From contig CABIXN010000002.1 of NCBI GenBank assembly GCA_902362715.1, forward strand, positions 1 through 64,000: DNA of 64,000 nucleotides. The letters run 5' to 3'. Origin of the DNA: Lachnospiraceae bacterium. Its GTDB lineage: Bacteria > Bacillota > Clostridia > Lachnospirales > Lachnospiraceae. Position numbers and translations under genes: made by a program. Under the pieces are notes generated by a model, which did no database searches, was not told the origin of the DNA, and saw only the letters and a list, made by a program, of their open reading frames with translations. Of this stretch, positions 47,404 to 57,383 are shown one piece after another. Numbering within the stretch: position 1 is the first letter of the stretch; each line of letters opens with the position of its first letter.

Positions 47404-47695
47404 GGAAGAAGCACAGCATCTCTATGAGCTTGTAAAAAGATCGGGCCACTCCAAAGAAGCGTTCCTACGGGAAATGGTCAAGGGCTACCGACTTTGTGAA
47501 AAGCCCGATCCTGAATTTTATAAGATCATGCGGGAACTGTCTGCCATCGGCAACCGTATCAACCAGCTTGCTGCGAAAGCCAACGCTCTTGGATTTGTGG
47601 ACGCTCCCATGCTTGCACAGGAAGCAAAGAAGTGGCATGAGTTTCAGGTGGATGTCCGAAAAAAATATCTGCTTCCCCAAAGGCCATCGGGATAA
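47363..47695 (+). CDS. mobC: MobC-like relaxosome accessory protein
   Basis: The 110-residue protein has a ribbon-helix-helix-like start (RNRSVQILFRLNEEEAQHLY, SGHSKEAFLREMVKGY) and the BMobC core (LSAIGNRINQLAAKANALG). It helps the relaxase open oriT. I take ATG 47363 because AAAGGA lies 9 bases before it. Its stop overlaps the relaxase start by one base (TAATG). Confidence 0.88.
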   Translation: MRNRSVQILFRLNEEEAQHLYELVKRSGHSKEAFLREMVKGYRLCEKPDPEFYKIMRELSAIGNRINQLAAKANALGFVDAPMLAQEAKKWHEFQVDVRKKYLLPQRPSG

Positions 47696-49104
47696 TGGCA
47701 GTCTGTGAAATCTGGGATGTACGGGGCAGGCTTGACCACCCGATTGACTATGCCGAAAACCCGGAAAAGACTGCCAATCCCAATTACTCGGAAACAGACC
47801 TTCAGGCTTTGGTGGATGTGATGGAATATGCGACCAATCAGGATAAGACGGAGCAGCGTTTTTTTGTCACGGGTGTCAACTGTGACCCTGCCTCTGCCAG
47901 AGAGGAAATGATGATCGCTAAAGCACAGTGGAACGATGAAAGTGAGATCATCTGCTATCACGGGTTCCAGAGTTTTAAATCTGGAGAGGTCACGCCCAAA
48001 CAGGCACACGAAATCGGCGTCAGACTTGCACAGCGGATGTGGGGCGACAGGTTTCAGGTAATCGTTGCTACCCATCTGAATACGGACTGCCTGCACAATC
48101 ACTTTGTTGTGAACTCGGTTTCTTTTATGGACGGGAAACATTACCACGACAACAAAGCCAATCTTCGATTGCTTCGCCAGCGCTCCGATGAGCTGTGTCG
48201 GGAATATGCCCTTTCGGTCATAGAACGTCCAAGCGGCAGAAAGAAACCCTATGCGCTTTATCAGGCGGAAAAGAATGGAATGCCCACACGGGACAACGTG
48301 GCAAGGCAGGCAGTGGATGAAGCGATCAGCAAGTCCTTTACCCTGAAAGACTTTGACCGTCAGATGGCGGAAATGGGATACCATGTCCGATTTGACCCGA
48401 ACCGGAAATACTGGACGATCATGGGCAAAGGCTGGAAGCGCCCCAAGCGGCTTTACAAGCTGGGAGATGATTATACCAACGAGAGGATCATGGAGCGCAT
48501 CCGGGAAAATTCCTATGCGGTGAAGTTTTCCCGGTTTGCCGGGCCGCAAAAACCAATCCCGGTGTACCGCCTGAAAGGCACTCTGAATGGAGTAAGGAAA
48601 ATCGGCGGGCTGCGGGGGCTGTATCTGCATTACTGCTACAGGCTCGGTATTCTTCCGAAAAACAGAAAACAAAATTATGCAAGGCTTCATTATCTTTTGA
48701 AGGATGACCTGATGAAGATGGAAGCCATATCGCAGGAAACAAGGCTGCTTTGCCGGAATCGCATTGATACGGTAGAGCAGCTTTGTTCCTATAAGGAATC
48801 TTTGGAAACGGAAATGGCTGACCTGCTTCAAAAGCGCAAGGGACTTTATTCCCAATCCCGCAAGATGGGCGGTGAAGAAAAGGAAGCGATACGGTCACAG
48901 CTTTCCGATCTTTCCAAACGATTGCGAGAAATCCGAAAGGAGGTGAAACTGTGCGAGGGGATCGAGGCCCGTAACGATACCCTCAAGGAAAAGCTGAAAA
49001 CCATACGGGCAGATGAAGAACAGCAAAGAAAGGAGCTGATGACGAATGAACACAAGCGGCGAAGCGGCAGAACAGATCGTCCGAATGAGCTTGGAGGGAT
49101 TTGA
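47695..49104 (+). CDS. mobA: MOBP-type relaxase
   Basis: The 469-residue conjugative relaxase nicks and carries the transferred strand. The HUH metal motif is in THLNTDCLHNHFVVNSVSF near residues 125-143. An N-terminal tyrosine candidate lies in the first 50 residues (IDYAENPEKT, NPNYSE). The C-terminal half is basic and helical. It overlaps mobC by one base and the pcfB-like gene by 59 bases, so the three are translated together. Confidence 0.92.
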   Translation: MAVCEIWDVRGRLDHPIDYAENPEKTANPNYSETDLQALVDVMEYATNQDKTEQRFFVTGVNCDPASAREEMMIAKAQWNDESEIICYHGFQSFKSGEVTPKQAHEIGVRLAQRMWGDRFQVIVATHLNTDCLHNHFVVNSVSFMDGKHYHDNKANLRLLRQRSDELCREYALSVIERPSGRKKPYALYQAEKNGMPTRDNVARQAVDEAISKSFTLKDFDRQMAEMGYHVRFDPNRKYWTIMGKGWKRPKRLYKLGDDYTNERIMERIRENSYAVKFSRFAGPQKPIPVYRLKGTLNGVRKIGGLRGLYLHYCYRLGILPKNRKQNYARLHYLLKDDLMKMEAISQETRLLCRNRIDTVEQLCSYKESLETEMADLLQKRKGLYSQSRKMGGEEKEAIRSQLSDLSKRLREIRKEVKLCEGIEARNDTLKEKLKTIRADEEQQRKELMTNEHKRRSGRTDRPNELGGI

Positions 49105-49861
49105 AGTCGCCGCCAGGATTACCGGTGCTGGTGCGAAAAACATTGCCATTCTCTTGTATTCCATTCTCAAAGAAGAAAAGAAAACCAAAGGCAAGGCAAG
49201 ACTCACCAACATGCTGCGCTCTGGAAAGGAACTGAAAGTCTTTACCGTCAAGAATGGTGATTTAAAGAAGTTCACACAGGAAGCCAAGAAATACGGTGTC
49301 CTCTACTGTGTGCTTGCTGACCGAAAAAACAAAGATCCCAATGCCGAGGTGGATGTGATCGCCCGTGCGGAGGATGCGTCTAAGATCAGCCGTATTGCGG
49401 AGCGCTTCAAACTGGCATCGGAAAGCACGGCGTCTATTGTGACGGAAACAGAAAAGTCCAAAGATACGAAGGACGGCCAGCCGGAGCCAGACATCGGAGT
49501 ACAGGAAAAGGCAGAGAAAGATAAACTTCTTGACGCTCTGATGGGTGCGCCGGTTCAGAAGGAGGAACATGCCCCGGAAAACCCCTCAGTGGCAAAGACC
49601 GAAAAATCCCCTCAGTCCGAGCCTATCTTAGAGCAGCCAAAGAAGTCCGCAGAGGGGGCTACTATGACTAAGGAAAAACCTTCTGTCAGAGAGGAACTGC
49701 GGAAAATCAAAGAGAGCCGTAAAGAGCAGGAAGCGGAGGCTTCCCCTTCCCTGGACAGAAGCTCTGCTTCTGACAGAGCCAAGAAACCGCCAGCAGGAAA
49801 AACAGAGCATAAACAGCCGCCAAGGCGGAAAAAGAAACCCAAATCCAAAGAAACGAGGTAA
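49046..49861 (+). CDS. pcfB: PcfB family protein (DUF3801)
   Basis: The 271-residue protein has the PcfB core in its first half (EAAEQIVRMSLEGFEVAARI, GKARLTNMLRSGKELKVFTV, KKFTQEAKKYGVLYCVL). A long charged, Pro/Lys/Glu-rich disordered tail follows. PcfB proteins link the relaxosome with the VirD4 coupling protein. It starts inside the relaxase gene. Confidence 0.9.
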   Translation: MNTSGEAAEQIVRMSLEGFEVAARITGAGAKNIAILLYSILKEEKKTKGKARLTNMLRSGKELKVFTVKNGDLKKFTQEAKKYGVLYCVLADRKNKDPNAEVDVIARAEDASKISRIAERFKLASESTASIVTETEKSKDTKDGQPEPDIGVQEKAEKDKLLDALMGAPVQKEEHAPENPSVAKTEKSPQSEPILEQPKKSAEGATMTKEKPSVREELRKIKESRKEQEAEASPSLDRSSASDRAKKPPAGKTEHKQPPRRKKKPKSKETR

Positions 49862-49867
49862 ACGATA

Positions 49868-50731
49868 ATGAGTATTTATGATGTATTTAGCGGCGGCAGT
49901 AAACCGTTTGATAAAGCACAGTGGGCTGCCCAGAAGCAGGAACAGCGAAAGGAAGCTTATGAGCTGATCGACAGTACCTGTACCAAAATGATGACCAGCG
50001 GAAATTGTTTCCAGCAGTATCTGGATGTGCAGAGCCGTTTTGACCGTTATTCAGTTGCCAATGCCATTTTGGTATCTGCCCAGAAACCCGATGCAGTGCA
50101 GCTGAAAGATTACAGCGCATGGAAGCAGAATCGGATCTATGTCAACAAGGATGCACACAAGATCGTCATTCTTGAACCGGGTAAGGAATATATCCGTGAG
50201 GACGGCTCAAAGGCAGTCGGCTATAATGCAAAGATTGTCTATGACATTTCTGAAACCTCTGCGGCAGGAAAAGTACAGGCACCGGAGACGAAAACCATGC
50301 GGGAGCTTGTTTCCGCCCTGATTGATGCAAGCCCGGTTCCCTTTGTTCCGGTTGACGATCTGGAAATGCCTGCCTACTACGATAGTAAGCAGCAGACGAT
50401 TTTTATTAAGACCGGTCTTTCCGAAGAACAGCTTTTTGTGAGCATGGCAAAGGAAGTTTCTGCAGCGGTCTTTGACTTTAAACACAATGAAAGCCGTGAT
50501 GTTTCCGATTTCAAATCCTTCTGTGTCGCCTATATGGTCAGTGAACGCTATGGCGTAGATACCAGAGGGTTCAGTTTTGACCGGCTTCCGGGTGAATTTT
50601 CGGAAATGGATACGCAGGTGTTCAAAGGCGAGCTTAACTCCATGCGTGATGTTCTGGGAGAAATCCAGAGCGACATGTTTAAGAGCCTGGAAAAGAGCAG
50701 ACCGCCTAAGAATAAGGAGCAGGAACGCTAA
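49868..50731 (+). CDS. ArdC-like anti-restriction protein
   Basis: The 287-residue protein (MTSGNCFQQYLDVQSRFDRY, SVANAILVSAQKPDAVQLKD, YSAWKQNRIYVNKDAHKIVI) matches the ArdC N-terminal single-strand-binding domain also present at the start of the 2776-residue protein. The family's C-terminal HExxH-type metalloprotease motif is not visible; the equivalent region reads MAKEVSAAVFDF. It probably protects or escorts transferred DNA. Confidence 0.78.
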   Translation: MSIYDVFSGGSKPFDKAQWAAQKQEQRKEAYELIDSTCTKMMTSGNCFQQYLDVQSRFDRYSVANAILVSAQKPDAVQLKDYSAWKQNRIYVNKDAHKIVILEPGKEYIREDGSKAVGYNAKIVYDISETSAAGKVQAPETKTMRELVSALIDASPVPFVPVDDLEMPAYYDSKQQTIFIKTGLSEEQLFVSMAKEVSAAVFDFKHNESRDVSDFKSFCVAYMVSERYGVDTRGFSFDRLPGEFSEMDTQVFKGELNSMRDVLGEIQSDMFKSLEKSRPPKNKEQER

Positions 50732-50746
50732 TCGGAGGTAGAGCCT

Positions 50747-50944
50747 ATGAAAGAAGAACGATACCATATCGCACTGGATAGGTACGACAGGAATATCGTG
50801 ATCAATGCCTTAAATACCTTGCGGACACGGCAGATACAGGAGGAACGCCCCACCGAGCCTGTGGATGAGCTGATCGACAAGGTAGCCAATGCCCCGACAA
50901 AGAAAGTCAGGGTGCTTCCCTGTAAGTGTCATGAGGAACGATAA
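50747..50944 (+). CDS. Small conserved ICE protein
   Basis: The 65-residue protein (RYHIALDRYDRNIVINALNT, VDELIDKVANAPTKKVRV) is a paralog of the one beside the tRNA (27796-27969). A CGGAGG site precedes it. Its 3' end overlaps the virD4 start by 14 bases. Function is unknown. Confidence 0.7.
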   Translation: MKEERYHIALDRYDRNIVINALNTLRTRQIQEERPTEPVDELIDKVANAPTKKVRVLPCKCHEER

Positions 50945-52724
50945 CGACCAGAAAACGAGCATTATCCTTTCTGTCTGCGGGATTGTTCCTGTCGTATGGT
51001 TTGCCCTGCTGACAGCGCCCTATGTCAGTGGAGGCATGGTAGAGATCGTCAACGGATTACCCGTGGCGATGCGCCACCCTTTTGCAATCAGGATGTGTGA
51101 GGACAGCTTAAAAACTGTCCTTCTTTTTTTGCTCGCTTATGCAATGGGGATCGGCATTTATTTCTCTACCCGCAGGAACTACCGCAGGCGGGAGGAGCAT
51201 GGCTCGGCAAAATGGGGCAACACCGGGACTTTGAATAAAAAGTACCGGGATAAAGATCCGTCCGCAAATAAGCTGCTGACGCAGAATGTCCGTATTGGTC
51301 TGGATGGCAGAAAACACCGCAGAAATCTGAACATTTTAGTATGCGGCGGTTCCGGCGCAGGAAAAACAAGGTTTTTCTGTAAGCCCAATGCCATGCAGTG
51401 CAATACCTCTTTCGTGATCCTCGATCCGAAAGGAGAAATTGTCCGTGACATTGGCGGTCTGCTTGAAAAGAAAGGCTATGAAGTGCGAGTCCTTGATCTG
51501 ATCAATATGCACCGAAGCCATTGTTACAATCCCTTTGTTTATCTTAGGAATGACAACGATGTGCAAAGGCTGGTGACCAATCTTTTTAAGGCAACCACGC
51601 CCAAAGGCGCACAGTCGCAAGATCCCTTCTGGGATACAGCGGCCAGTATGCTGCTTCTGGCACTGGTGTTTTATCTGAAATACGAAGCGCCGCCTGATGA
51701 ACAGAACTTCCCAATGGTCATGGAGCTTTTACGGGCTGGTGAAGTTCGGGAGGATGATGATAGCTATGTCAGTCCTCTGGATGAACTGTTTGACCGGTTG
51801 GAATTGGATAACCCGGAGCATATCGCCCTGAAGTATTACAGGGATTATCACTCCGGTTCGGCTAAGACCTTAAAGAGCATCCAGATCACCCTTGCCGCAA
51901 GGCTTGAAAAATTCAATCTGGAGAGCCTTGCCGGTTTGACAGCTACGGATGAGCTTGATCTGCCCTCTTTAGGCGAAAAGAAAGTTGCTTTGTTCGCTCT
52001 GATACCAGACAACGATACGAGTTTTAACTTTCTTGTCAGTATCCTTTATACGCAGCTTTTCCAGCAGCTCTTTTATCTTGCCGACCACAAGTACGGAGGC
52101 AGCCTGCCTGTCCACTGCCATTTCATCATGGACGAGTTTGCCAACGTGAGTCTGCCGGATGATTTTGACAAGATTCTTTCTGTGATGCGCTCCCGTGGCG
52201 TATCCGTCAGCATCATTCTCCAGAATCTGGCGCAGCTGAAAGCACTCTTTGAAAAGCAGTGGGAAAGCATTGTGGGCAACTGCGATGAATTTCTGTATCT
52301 GGGTGGCAACGAACAGAGTACCCACAAATATGTGTCCGAGCTTTTAGGAAAGGAAACCATTGATACGAACACCTATGGAAAAAGCTCCGGGCGCAGCGGA
52401 AACTATTCGACCAACTATCAGATTTCAGGACGTGAACTGATGACACCGGATGAGGTGCGTATGCTGGACAACCGCTATGCACTGCTGTTTATCCGTGGGG
52501 AACGTCCGGTTATGGATCTGAAGTACGACATCCTGAAGCACCCGAATGTGAAGCTGACAGTGGATGGCGGCCAGCCGCCGTATATCCACGGAGAGCCGAC
52601 ACAGGCTGTCGCTACGCTCGTGTTTGACAGTGAAATTCCAGAGAATGCCGTAAGCATTGCATCTGTCAACACAACCTATGAACTTCTGTCCGATGAGGAT
52701 TTGGAAGAAATGTTTAACATCTAA
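50931..52724 (+). CDS. virD4: VirD4/TraG type IV coupling protein
   Basis: The 597-residue ATPase brings the relaxosome to the secretion channel. It has two N-terminal membrane helices (about residues 10-30 and 58-78) and Walker A GGSGAGKT at residues 139-146. DPKGEIV follows, then Walker B FIMDEFANV near residue 399, and the C-terminal ISGRELMTPDEVRML common in TraG proteins. I start at ATG 50931, where the preceding gene's end couples translation; the frame is open 14 codons earlier. Confidence 0.95.
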   Translation: MRNDNDQKTSIILSVCGIVPVVWFALLTAPYVSGGMVEIVNGLPVAMRHPFAIRMCEDSLKTVLLFLLAYAMGIGIYFSTRRNYRRREEHGSAKWGNTGTLNKKYRDKDPSANKLLTQNVRIGLDGRKHRRNLNILVCGGSGAGKTRFFCKPNAMQCNTSFVILDPKGEIVRDIGGLLEKKGYEVRVLDLINMHRSHCYNPFVYLRNDNDVQRLVTNLFKATTPKGAQSQDPFWDTAASMLLLALVFYLKYEAPPDEQNFPMVMELLRAGEVREDDDSYVSPLDELFDRLELDNPEHIALKYYRDYHSGSAKTLKSIQITLAARLEKFNLESLAGLTATDELDLPSLGEKKVALFALIPDNDTSFNFLVSILYTQLFQQLFYLADHKYGGSLPVHCHFIMDEFANVSLPDDFDKILSVMRSRGVSVSIILQNLAQLKALFEKQWESIVGNCDEFLYLGGNEQSTHKYVSELLGKETIDTNTYGKSSGRSGNYSTNYQISGRELMTPDEVRMLDNRYALLFIRGERPVMDLKYDILKHPNVKLTVDGGQPPYIHGEPTQAVATLVFDSEIPENAVSIASVNTTYELLSDEDLEEMFNI

Positions 52725-52738
52725 AGGAGGATTTATCT

Positions 52739-53092
52739 ATGAAATTTTTTAGCAAGAAGGATACTAAGAAGAAAGAAACCGTGAAACTGCCGATGAGCAG
52801 AAAGACCAAAAGAGCCTTGGTGGCGTATGCAGGGGCTGTGCTTTGTATGACCTGTTTTACCACGACGGCATTTGCCGCCAACGATCCCATTACCGTAGTC
52901 AACAACCTCTCTGACTTCATTTTCGGACTGGTAAGGGCTGTGGGTATGATCATGCTCGGCTTTGGTATCGTGCAGATCGGTCTTTCCCTGAAATCCCATG
53001 ATCCGTCCCAGAGAGCGAATGGATTTCTGACGCTTGCGGGCGGCGTAGTCATTACCTTTGCAAAGGAGATCCTTACCCTGATTACAGGCTAA
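52739..53092 (+). CDS. Maff2 family protein, probable VirB2-like pilin
   Basis: The 117-residue protein has a basic start, a signal-like hydrophobic segment ending TTTAFAAND, and two further membrane helices (NLSDFIFGLVRAVGMIMLGF and GFLTLAGGVVITFAKEIL). The family is called Maff2 and its size, cleavable start and two helices recall VirB2/TrbC pilins. It lies between virD4 and the virB6-like gene, which supports a channel role. Confidence 0.85.
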   Translation: MKFFSKKDTKKKETVKLPMSRKTKRALVAYAGAVLCMTCFTTTAFAANDPITVVNNLSDFIFGLVRAVGMIMLGFGIVQIGLSLKSHDPSQRANGFLTLAGGVVITFAKEILTLITG

Positions 53093-53159
53093 GATAACGG
53101 GCGAAACAAGGCAGTGGGAGCAGATCTGCTGCGGCAGAAATGCTCCCACTGTCTGTTTT

Positions 53160-53765
53160 ATGACAAGAAAGGTGGTTGAATCTATCGAGAATATAAAAAA
53201 ATATGGCATCATTTACGCCGATCCACCGTGGCACTACAACCAAAAAAATCTTTCTGGAGCAGCAGAACATCATTACCGCACCATGAGCATCGAAGAAATC
53301 TGTAAGCTGAAAGTGGCAGAAGTAGCCGATCAACATTGTGTCCTGTTTTTATGGGCGACATTTCCTCAATTACCCGAAGCCTTAAAGGTAATCAAAGCAT
53401 GGGGCTTTCAATATAAAACAGTTGCATTTGTTTGGCTAAAACAGAACAAAAGTGGAAAAGGATGGTTCTTCGGTCTTGGATTTTGGACAAGAGGAAATGC
53501 GGAAATCTGCCTGCTCGCCACAAAAGGAAAACCTCGCAGACAATCAAACCGTATCCATCAGTTTATTATCAGCCCTTTGCGTGAGCATAGTCAGAAACCG
53601 GATGAAGTCCGAGAGAAAATCGTTGCGCTGATGGGCGACCTGCCGCGATTGGAATTGTTTGCCCGCCAAAAAACAGATGGTTGGGATGTGTGGGGCAACG
53701 AGGTTGTAAGTGATGTTGAAATCAGCAGTTATGCAGAGAAAACAGGAGGTGGTTTATGTGTCTGA
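53160..53765 (+). CDS. MT-A70 family adenine methyltransferase
   Basis: The 201-residue protein has the catalytic DPPWHY (IIYADPPWHYNQKN) and the MT-A70 pattern LFLWATFPQLPEALKVIKAW, GFWTRGNAEICLLATKGKP. It methylates adenine in DNA or RNA. The start is uncertain: the ATG at 53160 has no ribosome site, while AAAGGTGG lies inside the frame. It sits between Maff2 and the virB6-like gene, overlapping the latter by 8 bases. It may be an anti-restriction gene inserted in the transfer operon. Confidence 0.88.
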   Translation: MTRKVVESIENIKKYGIIYADPPWHYNQKNLSGAAEHHYRTMSIEEICKLKVAEVADQHCVLFLWATFPQLPEALKVIKAWGFQYKTVAFVWLKQNKSGKGWFFGLGFWTRGNAEICLLATKGKPRRQSNRIHQFIISPLREHSQKPDEVREKIVALMGDLPRLELFARQKTDGWDVWGNEVVSDVEISSYAEKTGGGLCV

Positions 53766-54594
53766 TAACTGGGTCGTACAGAATCTTGAAAATGCCCTGA
53801 ACACATGGAATGAAAAGTTAGCCGAGATATGGCAGCTTATTACCCAGTCACCGGAGCAGTTCAAAGGCGGTACGATATGGTCTGTTATCCTGAATATCCA
53901 CGGCGCACTGCAGGCAATCGGGCTTGCCCTGCTGGTGCTGTTCTTTGTCGTTGGTGTCATGCGTACCTGCGGCAATTTTGCAGAAGTCAAAAAGCCGGAA
54001 CATGCTTTGAAGCTGTTTATCCGTTTCGCCCTTGCAAAAGGAGTCGTCACCTATGGCTTAGAGCTGATGATGGCTCTCTTTAACATCGTTCAGGGTGTGG
54101 TTTCCACGATTATGAATGCCGCTGGATTTGGCTCTGCCACACAAACGGTACTGCCGCAGGAAATCGTCACAGCCGTTGAGGACTGTGGCTTTTTTGAGAG
54201 CATCCCCCTCTGGGCAGTCACATTGATCGGCGGTCTGTTTATTACGATACTGTCGTTCATTATGATTATGTCTGTCTATGGCAGATTTTTTAAACTGTAT
54301 CTCTATACGGCGATTGCGCCTATCCCTCTTTCCACTTTTGCAGGGGAACCGAGTCAGAGTGTTGGCAAGAGCTTTATCAAAAGCTATGCCGCTGTCTGCC
54401 TGGAAGGTGCGATCATAGTGCTTGCCTGCATCATCTTTTCCCTGTTTGCAGCGGCTCCACCGGCAGTCAACCCGGATGCGGCAGCGGTATCTATGGTATG
54501 GAGCTACATCGGGGAACTGGTATTCAATATGCTCGTCTTAGTCGGTGCGGTCAAAATGGCTGACCGTGTTGTACGGGAAATGATGGGCTTATAA
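53758..54594 (+). CDS. VirB6/TrbL-like channel protein
   Basis: The 278-residue protein has about five or six membrane helices (SVILNIHGALQAIGLALLVL, WAVTLIGGLFITILSFIMIM, IIVLACIIFSLFAAAP) and the TrbL-like motif YLYTAIAPIPLSTFAG. It forms part of the inner-membrane channel of the type IV system. The start is GTG 53758 with AGGAGG 8 bases upstream. Confidence 0.87.
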   Translation: MSDNWVVQNLENALNTWNEKLAEIWQLITQSPEQFKGGTIWSVILNIHGALQAIGLALLVLFFVVGVMRTCGNFAEVKKPEHALKLFIRFALAKGVVTYGLELMMALFNIVQGVVSTIMNAAGFGSATQTVLPQEIVTAVEDCGFFESIPLWAVTLIGGLFITILSFIMIMSVYGRFFKLYLYTAIAPIPLSTFAGEPSQSVGKSFIKSYAAVCLEGAIIVLACIIFSLFAAAPPAVNPDAAAVSMVWSYIGELVFNMLVLVGAVKMADRVVREMMGL

Positions 54595-54607
54595 AGGAGG
54601 TATCCAT

Positions 54608-55048
54608 TTGGAAGTAAAGATCAATAAAGAAATCCGTAACTATACGGAAAGCATGTTTTTTGGACTGTCATTAAGGCAGTTCATTTTTTCTGTCCTTGCC
54701 TGCGGTGTTGCGGTAGGCTTGTATTTCCTTCTCCGTCCATACTTTGGCATGGAAACCCTTAGCTGGGTATGTATTTTAGGGGCCTTCCCCTTTGCGGCCA
54801 TGGGCTTTATCAAATATAACGGCATGACCGCAGAACAGTTTGTCTGGGCATGGTTTAAATCCGAATTTCTGATGCCAAAGAAACTGATGTTCCGGCCAGA
54901 CAATCTTTATTACGAAGCCATGAAGTCCAACATCGAAGCAAGAGAAAAAGGACTTCCTGTCGTTCCCAAGAAACAGAGACGAAAAGAGCGAAAGGAGAAA
55001 AAACAGGATAAGAAGAAAACGAAAAAGAATAAAGGAGGCGCAGCATGA
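54608..55048 (+). CDS. PrgI family protein (VirB3-like)
   Basis: The 146-residue protein starts at TTG 54608 behind AAAGGAGG: MEVKINKEIRNYTESMFFGL. Two adjacent membrane helices (residues 25-45 and 50-67) and a conserved EQFVWAWFKSEFLMPKKLMF segment fit the PrgI family of type IV secretion. The tail is very Lys-rich. It overlaps virB4 by four bases (ATGA). Confidence 0.9.
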   Translation: MEVKINKEIRNYTESMFFGLSLRQFIFSVLACGVAVGLYFLLRPYFGMETLSWVCILGAFPFAAMGFIKYNGMTAEQFVWAWFKSEFLMPKKLMFRPDNLYYEAMKSNIEAREKGLPVVPKKQRRKERKEKKQDKKKTKKNKGGAA

Positions 55049-57378
55049 TTAAAACACTGAGAACCCTGTTCAAGCAGGATAAGGAAAAATTTGTGGTGCC
55101 AAAGTCGGTACAGAATGTCATTCCCATTTATACCATCTGGGAAGATGGCATTTTCCTTGTGGGCAGGAATAAATACGCAAAGACCTTTAAATTTGAGGAC
55201 ATCAATTATGCCGTGGCCAGCCGTGAGGACAAGGAAGCCATGTTTCTGGAATACTCTGAACTGCTCAATGCTTTTGACAGCGGCGCTACCACAAAGCTCA
55301 CCATCAATAACCGCCGTCTGAACCGGGTGGATTTTGAGCAGACCATCCTGATCCCTATGGCGGAGGACGGTCTGGATAAGTACCGTAAGGAGTACAACAA
55401 GATGCTGCTGGATAAGGCAACCGGAGCAAACTCTATCGTGCAGGACAAATATGTGACTATTTCTGTGTGCAAAAAGAATATCGAAGAAGCACGGAACTAT
55501 TTTGCCCGTGTGGGTGCCGACCTTGTCACTCATTTTTCCCGCCTGGGCGCACGATGCGTGGAACTGGAAGCGGAAGAAAAACTCCGTATCTTCCACGACT
55601 TCTACCGTACCGGCGAAGAAACCGCTTTTACCTTCGATATGGTACAGAGTATGCGCAAAGGCCATGATTTCAAAGACTTTATCTGCCCGGACACCTTTGA
55701 GTTTGAAAAGGACTGCTTCCGTATGGGAGATCGATACGGGCGTGTGATCTTCCTGAGAGAATACGCTGCCTATATCAAAGACAGCATGGTAGCGGAGCTT
55801 TGTGAGCTGAACCGCAACATGATGCTGTCCATTGATGTTGTCCCGGTTCCCACAGATGAAGCGGTGCGGGAAGTGGAAAACAGGCTGCTCGGTGTCGAAA
55901 CCAATATCACGAACTGGCAGAGAAAACAGAATCAGAACAATAACTTCTCGGCAGTTGTCCCTTATGACCTTGAGCAGCAGCGCAAGGAAAGCAAGGAATT
56001 TCTGGACGACCTGACAACCCGTGACCAGCGAATGATGTTTGCGGTGCTGACACTGGTGCATACCGCAGAAACCAAAGAACAGCTGGACAGCGATACGGAA
56101 GCCCTGCTGACCACAGCCAGAAAGCATTTGTGTCAGTTTGCGGTGCTGAAATATCAGCAGATGGACGGACTGAACACGGCGCTGCCGTTTGGTGTGCGTA
56201 AGATCGATGCCCTGCGCACGCTGACCACGGAAAGCCTTGCCGTATTTATTCCGTTCCGGGTACAGGAGATTTACCACAAGGACGGTATATATTACGGGCA
56301 GAATGTGATCAGCAAGAACATGATTATTGCCAACCGCCGCCATCTGCTCAATGGCAACTCCTTTATTCTCGGTGTGTCTGGTGCCGGTAAATCCTTTACG
56401 GCAAAAGAAGAAATGACCAATATCATCCTCACAGATCCCAATGCGGATGTCATTATTATCGATCCTGAACGGGAATATTCCCCGCTGGTCAAGGCCATGC
56501 AGGGCGAAGTCATCCACATTTCTGCGACCAGTGAAAACCACATCAATGCAATGGATATGAACTCCGATTACGGTGACGGCGCAAACCCGGTCATTCTGAA
56601 ATCGGAGTTTATTTTGTCTCTCTGTGAACAGCTCATTGGCGGTACAAGTTTGGGAGCAAAACAGAAATCCATTATTGACCGTTGTACGGCCAGTGTTTAC
56701 CGCCACTATCAGCAGGGTAATTATCAGGGTGTCCCGCCCACTTTGCAGGACTTCCGTGAAGAACTGCTCAAACAGAATGAGCCGGAGGCGCAGGAAATCG
56801 CCCTTGCCATTGAGCTGTTTACCGATGGCAGCCTGAACACCTTTGCCAAGAACACCAATGTGGATACCCACAGCCGTCTGATCTGTTATGACATTCTGGA
56901 TCTGGGCAAACAGTTACAGCCGATTGGTATGCTGGTTGTCCTTGACAGTATCTTAAACCGCATTACGCAGAACAGAGCCAAGGGCAGGAACACGTTCATT
57001 TTCATTGATGAAATCTATCTCCTGTTCCAGCATGAATACTCGGCAAACTTCCTCTTTACCCTTTGGAAGCGTGTGCGTAAATATGGTGCGTACTGTACCG
57101 GTATCACACAGAATGTAGACGACCTTTTGCAGAGCCATACCGCAAGGACAATGCTTGCCAACTCTGAATTTATCATCATGCTCAATCAGGCGTCTACGGA
57201 CAGGATTGAGCTTGCCAAGCTTTTGAACATCTCTGACCTTCAGATGGGCTATATCACCAATGTCGGTGCAGGACAGGGACTTTTGAAGGTAGGCAGTTCC
57301 CTTGTGCCATTTGTCAATAAATTCCCGCATAACACCGAACTGTATAAACTGATGACGACCAAGTTTGGAGAGGTATAA
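55045..57378 (+). CDS. virB4: VirB4 conjugation ATPase
   Basis: The 777-residue ATPase powers the secretion channel. Walker A is GVSGAGKSFTAKEE near residue 442, Walker B FIFIDEIYLLFQ near 650, and the VirB4 C-terminal motif ITQNVDDLLQSHTARTMLAN with SEFIIMLNQAS is present. The N-terminal domain carries the CagE/TrbE-like region. It starts with ATGA overlapping the prgI stop. Confidence 0.96.
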   Translation: MIKTLRTLFKQDKEKFVVPKSVQNVIPIYTIWEDGIFLVGRNKYAKTFKFEDINYAVASREDKEAMFLEYSELLNAFDSGATTKLTINNRRLNRVDFEQTILIPMAEDGLDKYRKEYNKMLLDKATGANSIVQDKYVTISVCKKNIEEARNYFARVGADLVTHFSRLGARCVELEAEEKLRIFHDFYRTGEETAFTFDMVQSMRKGHDFKDFICPDTFEFEKDCFRMGDRYGRVIFLREYAAYIKDSMVAELCELNRNMMLSIDVVPVPTDEAVREVENRLLGVETNITNWQRKQNQNNNFSAVVPYDLEQQRKESKEFLDDLTTRDQRMMFAVLTLVHTAETKEQLDSDTEALLTTARKHLCQFAVLKYQQMDGLNTALPFGVRKIDALRTLTTESLAVFIPFRVQEIYHKDGIYYGQNVISKNMIIANRRHLLNGNSFILGVSGAGKSFTAKEEMTNIILTDPNADVIIIDPEREYSPLVKAMQGEVIHISATSENHINAMDMNSDYGDGANPVILKSEFILSLCEQLIGGTSLGAKQKSIIDRCTASVYRHYQQGNYQGVPPTLQDFREELLKQNEPEAQEIALAIELFTDGSLNTFAKNTNVDTHSRLICYDILDLGKQLQPIGMLVVLDSILNRITQNRAKGRNTFIFIDEIYLLFQHEYSANFLFTLWKRVRKYGAYCTGITQNVDDLLQSHTARTMLANSEFIIMLNQASTDRIELAKLLNISDLQMGYITNVGAGQGLLKVGSSLVPFVNKFPHNTELYKLMTTKFGEV

Positions 57379-57383
57379 GGAAA

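Noticed and set aside
54910..56871. A 653-residue open frame on the minus strand opposite prgI/virB4
   Set aside because: It has no ribosome binding site or recognisable motif, its composition (many His, Phe, Cys, Leu) is typical of an antisense shadow, and the plus strand clearly encodes VirB4.
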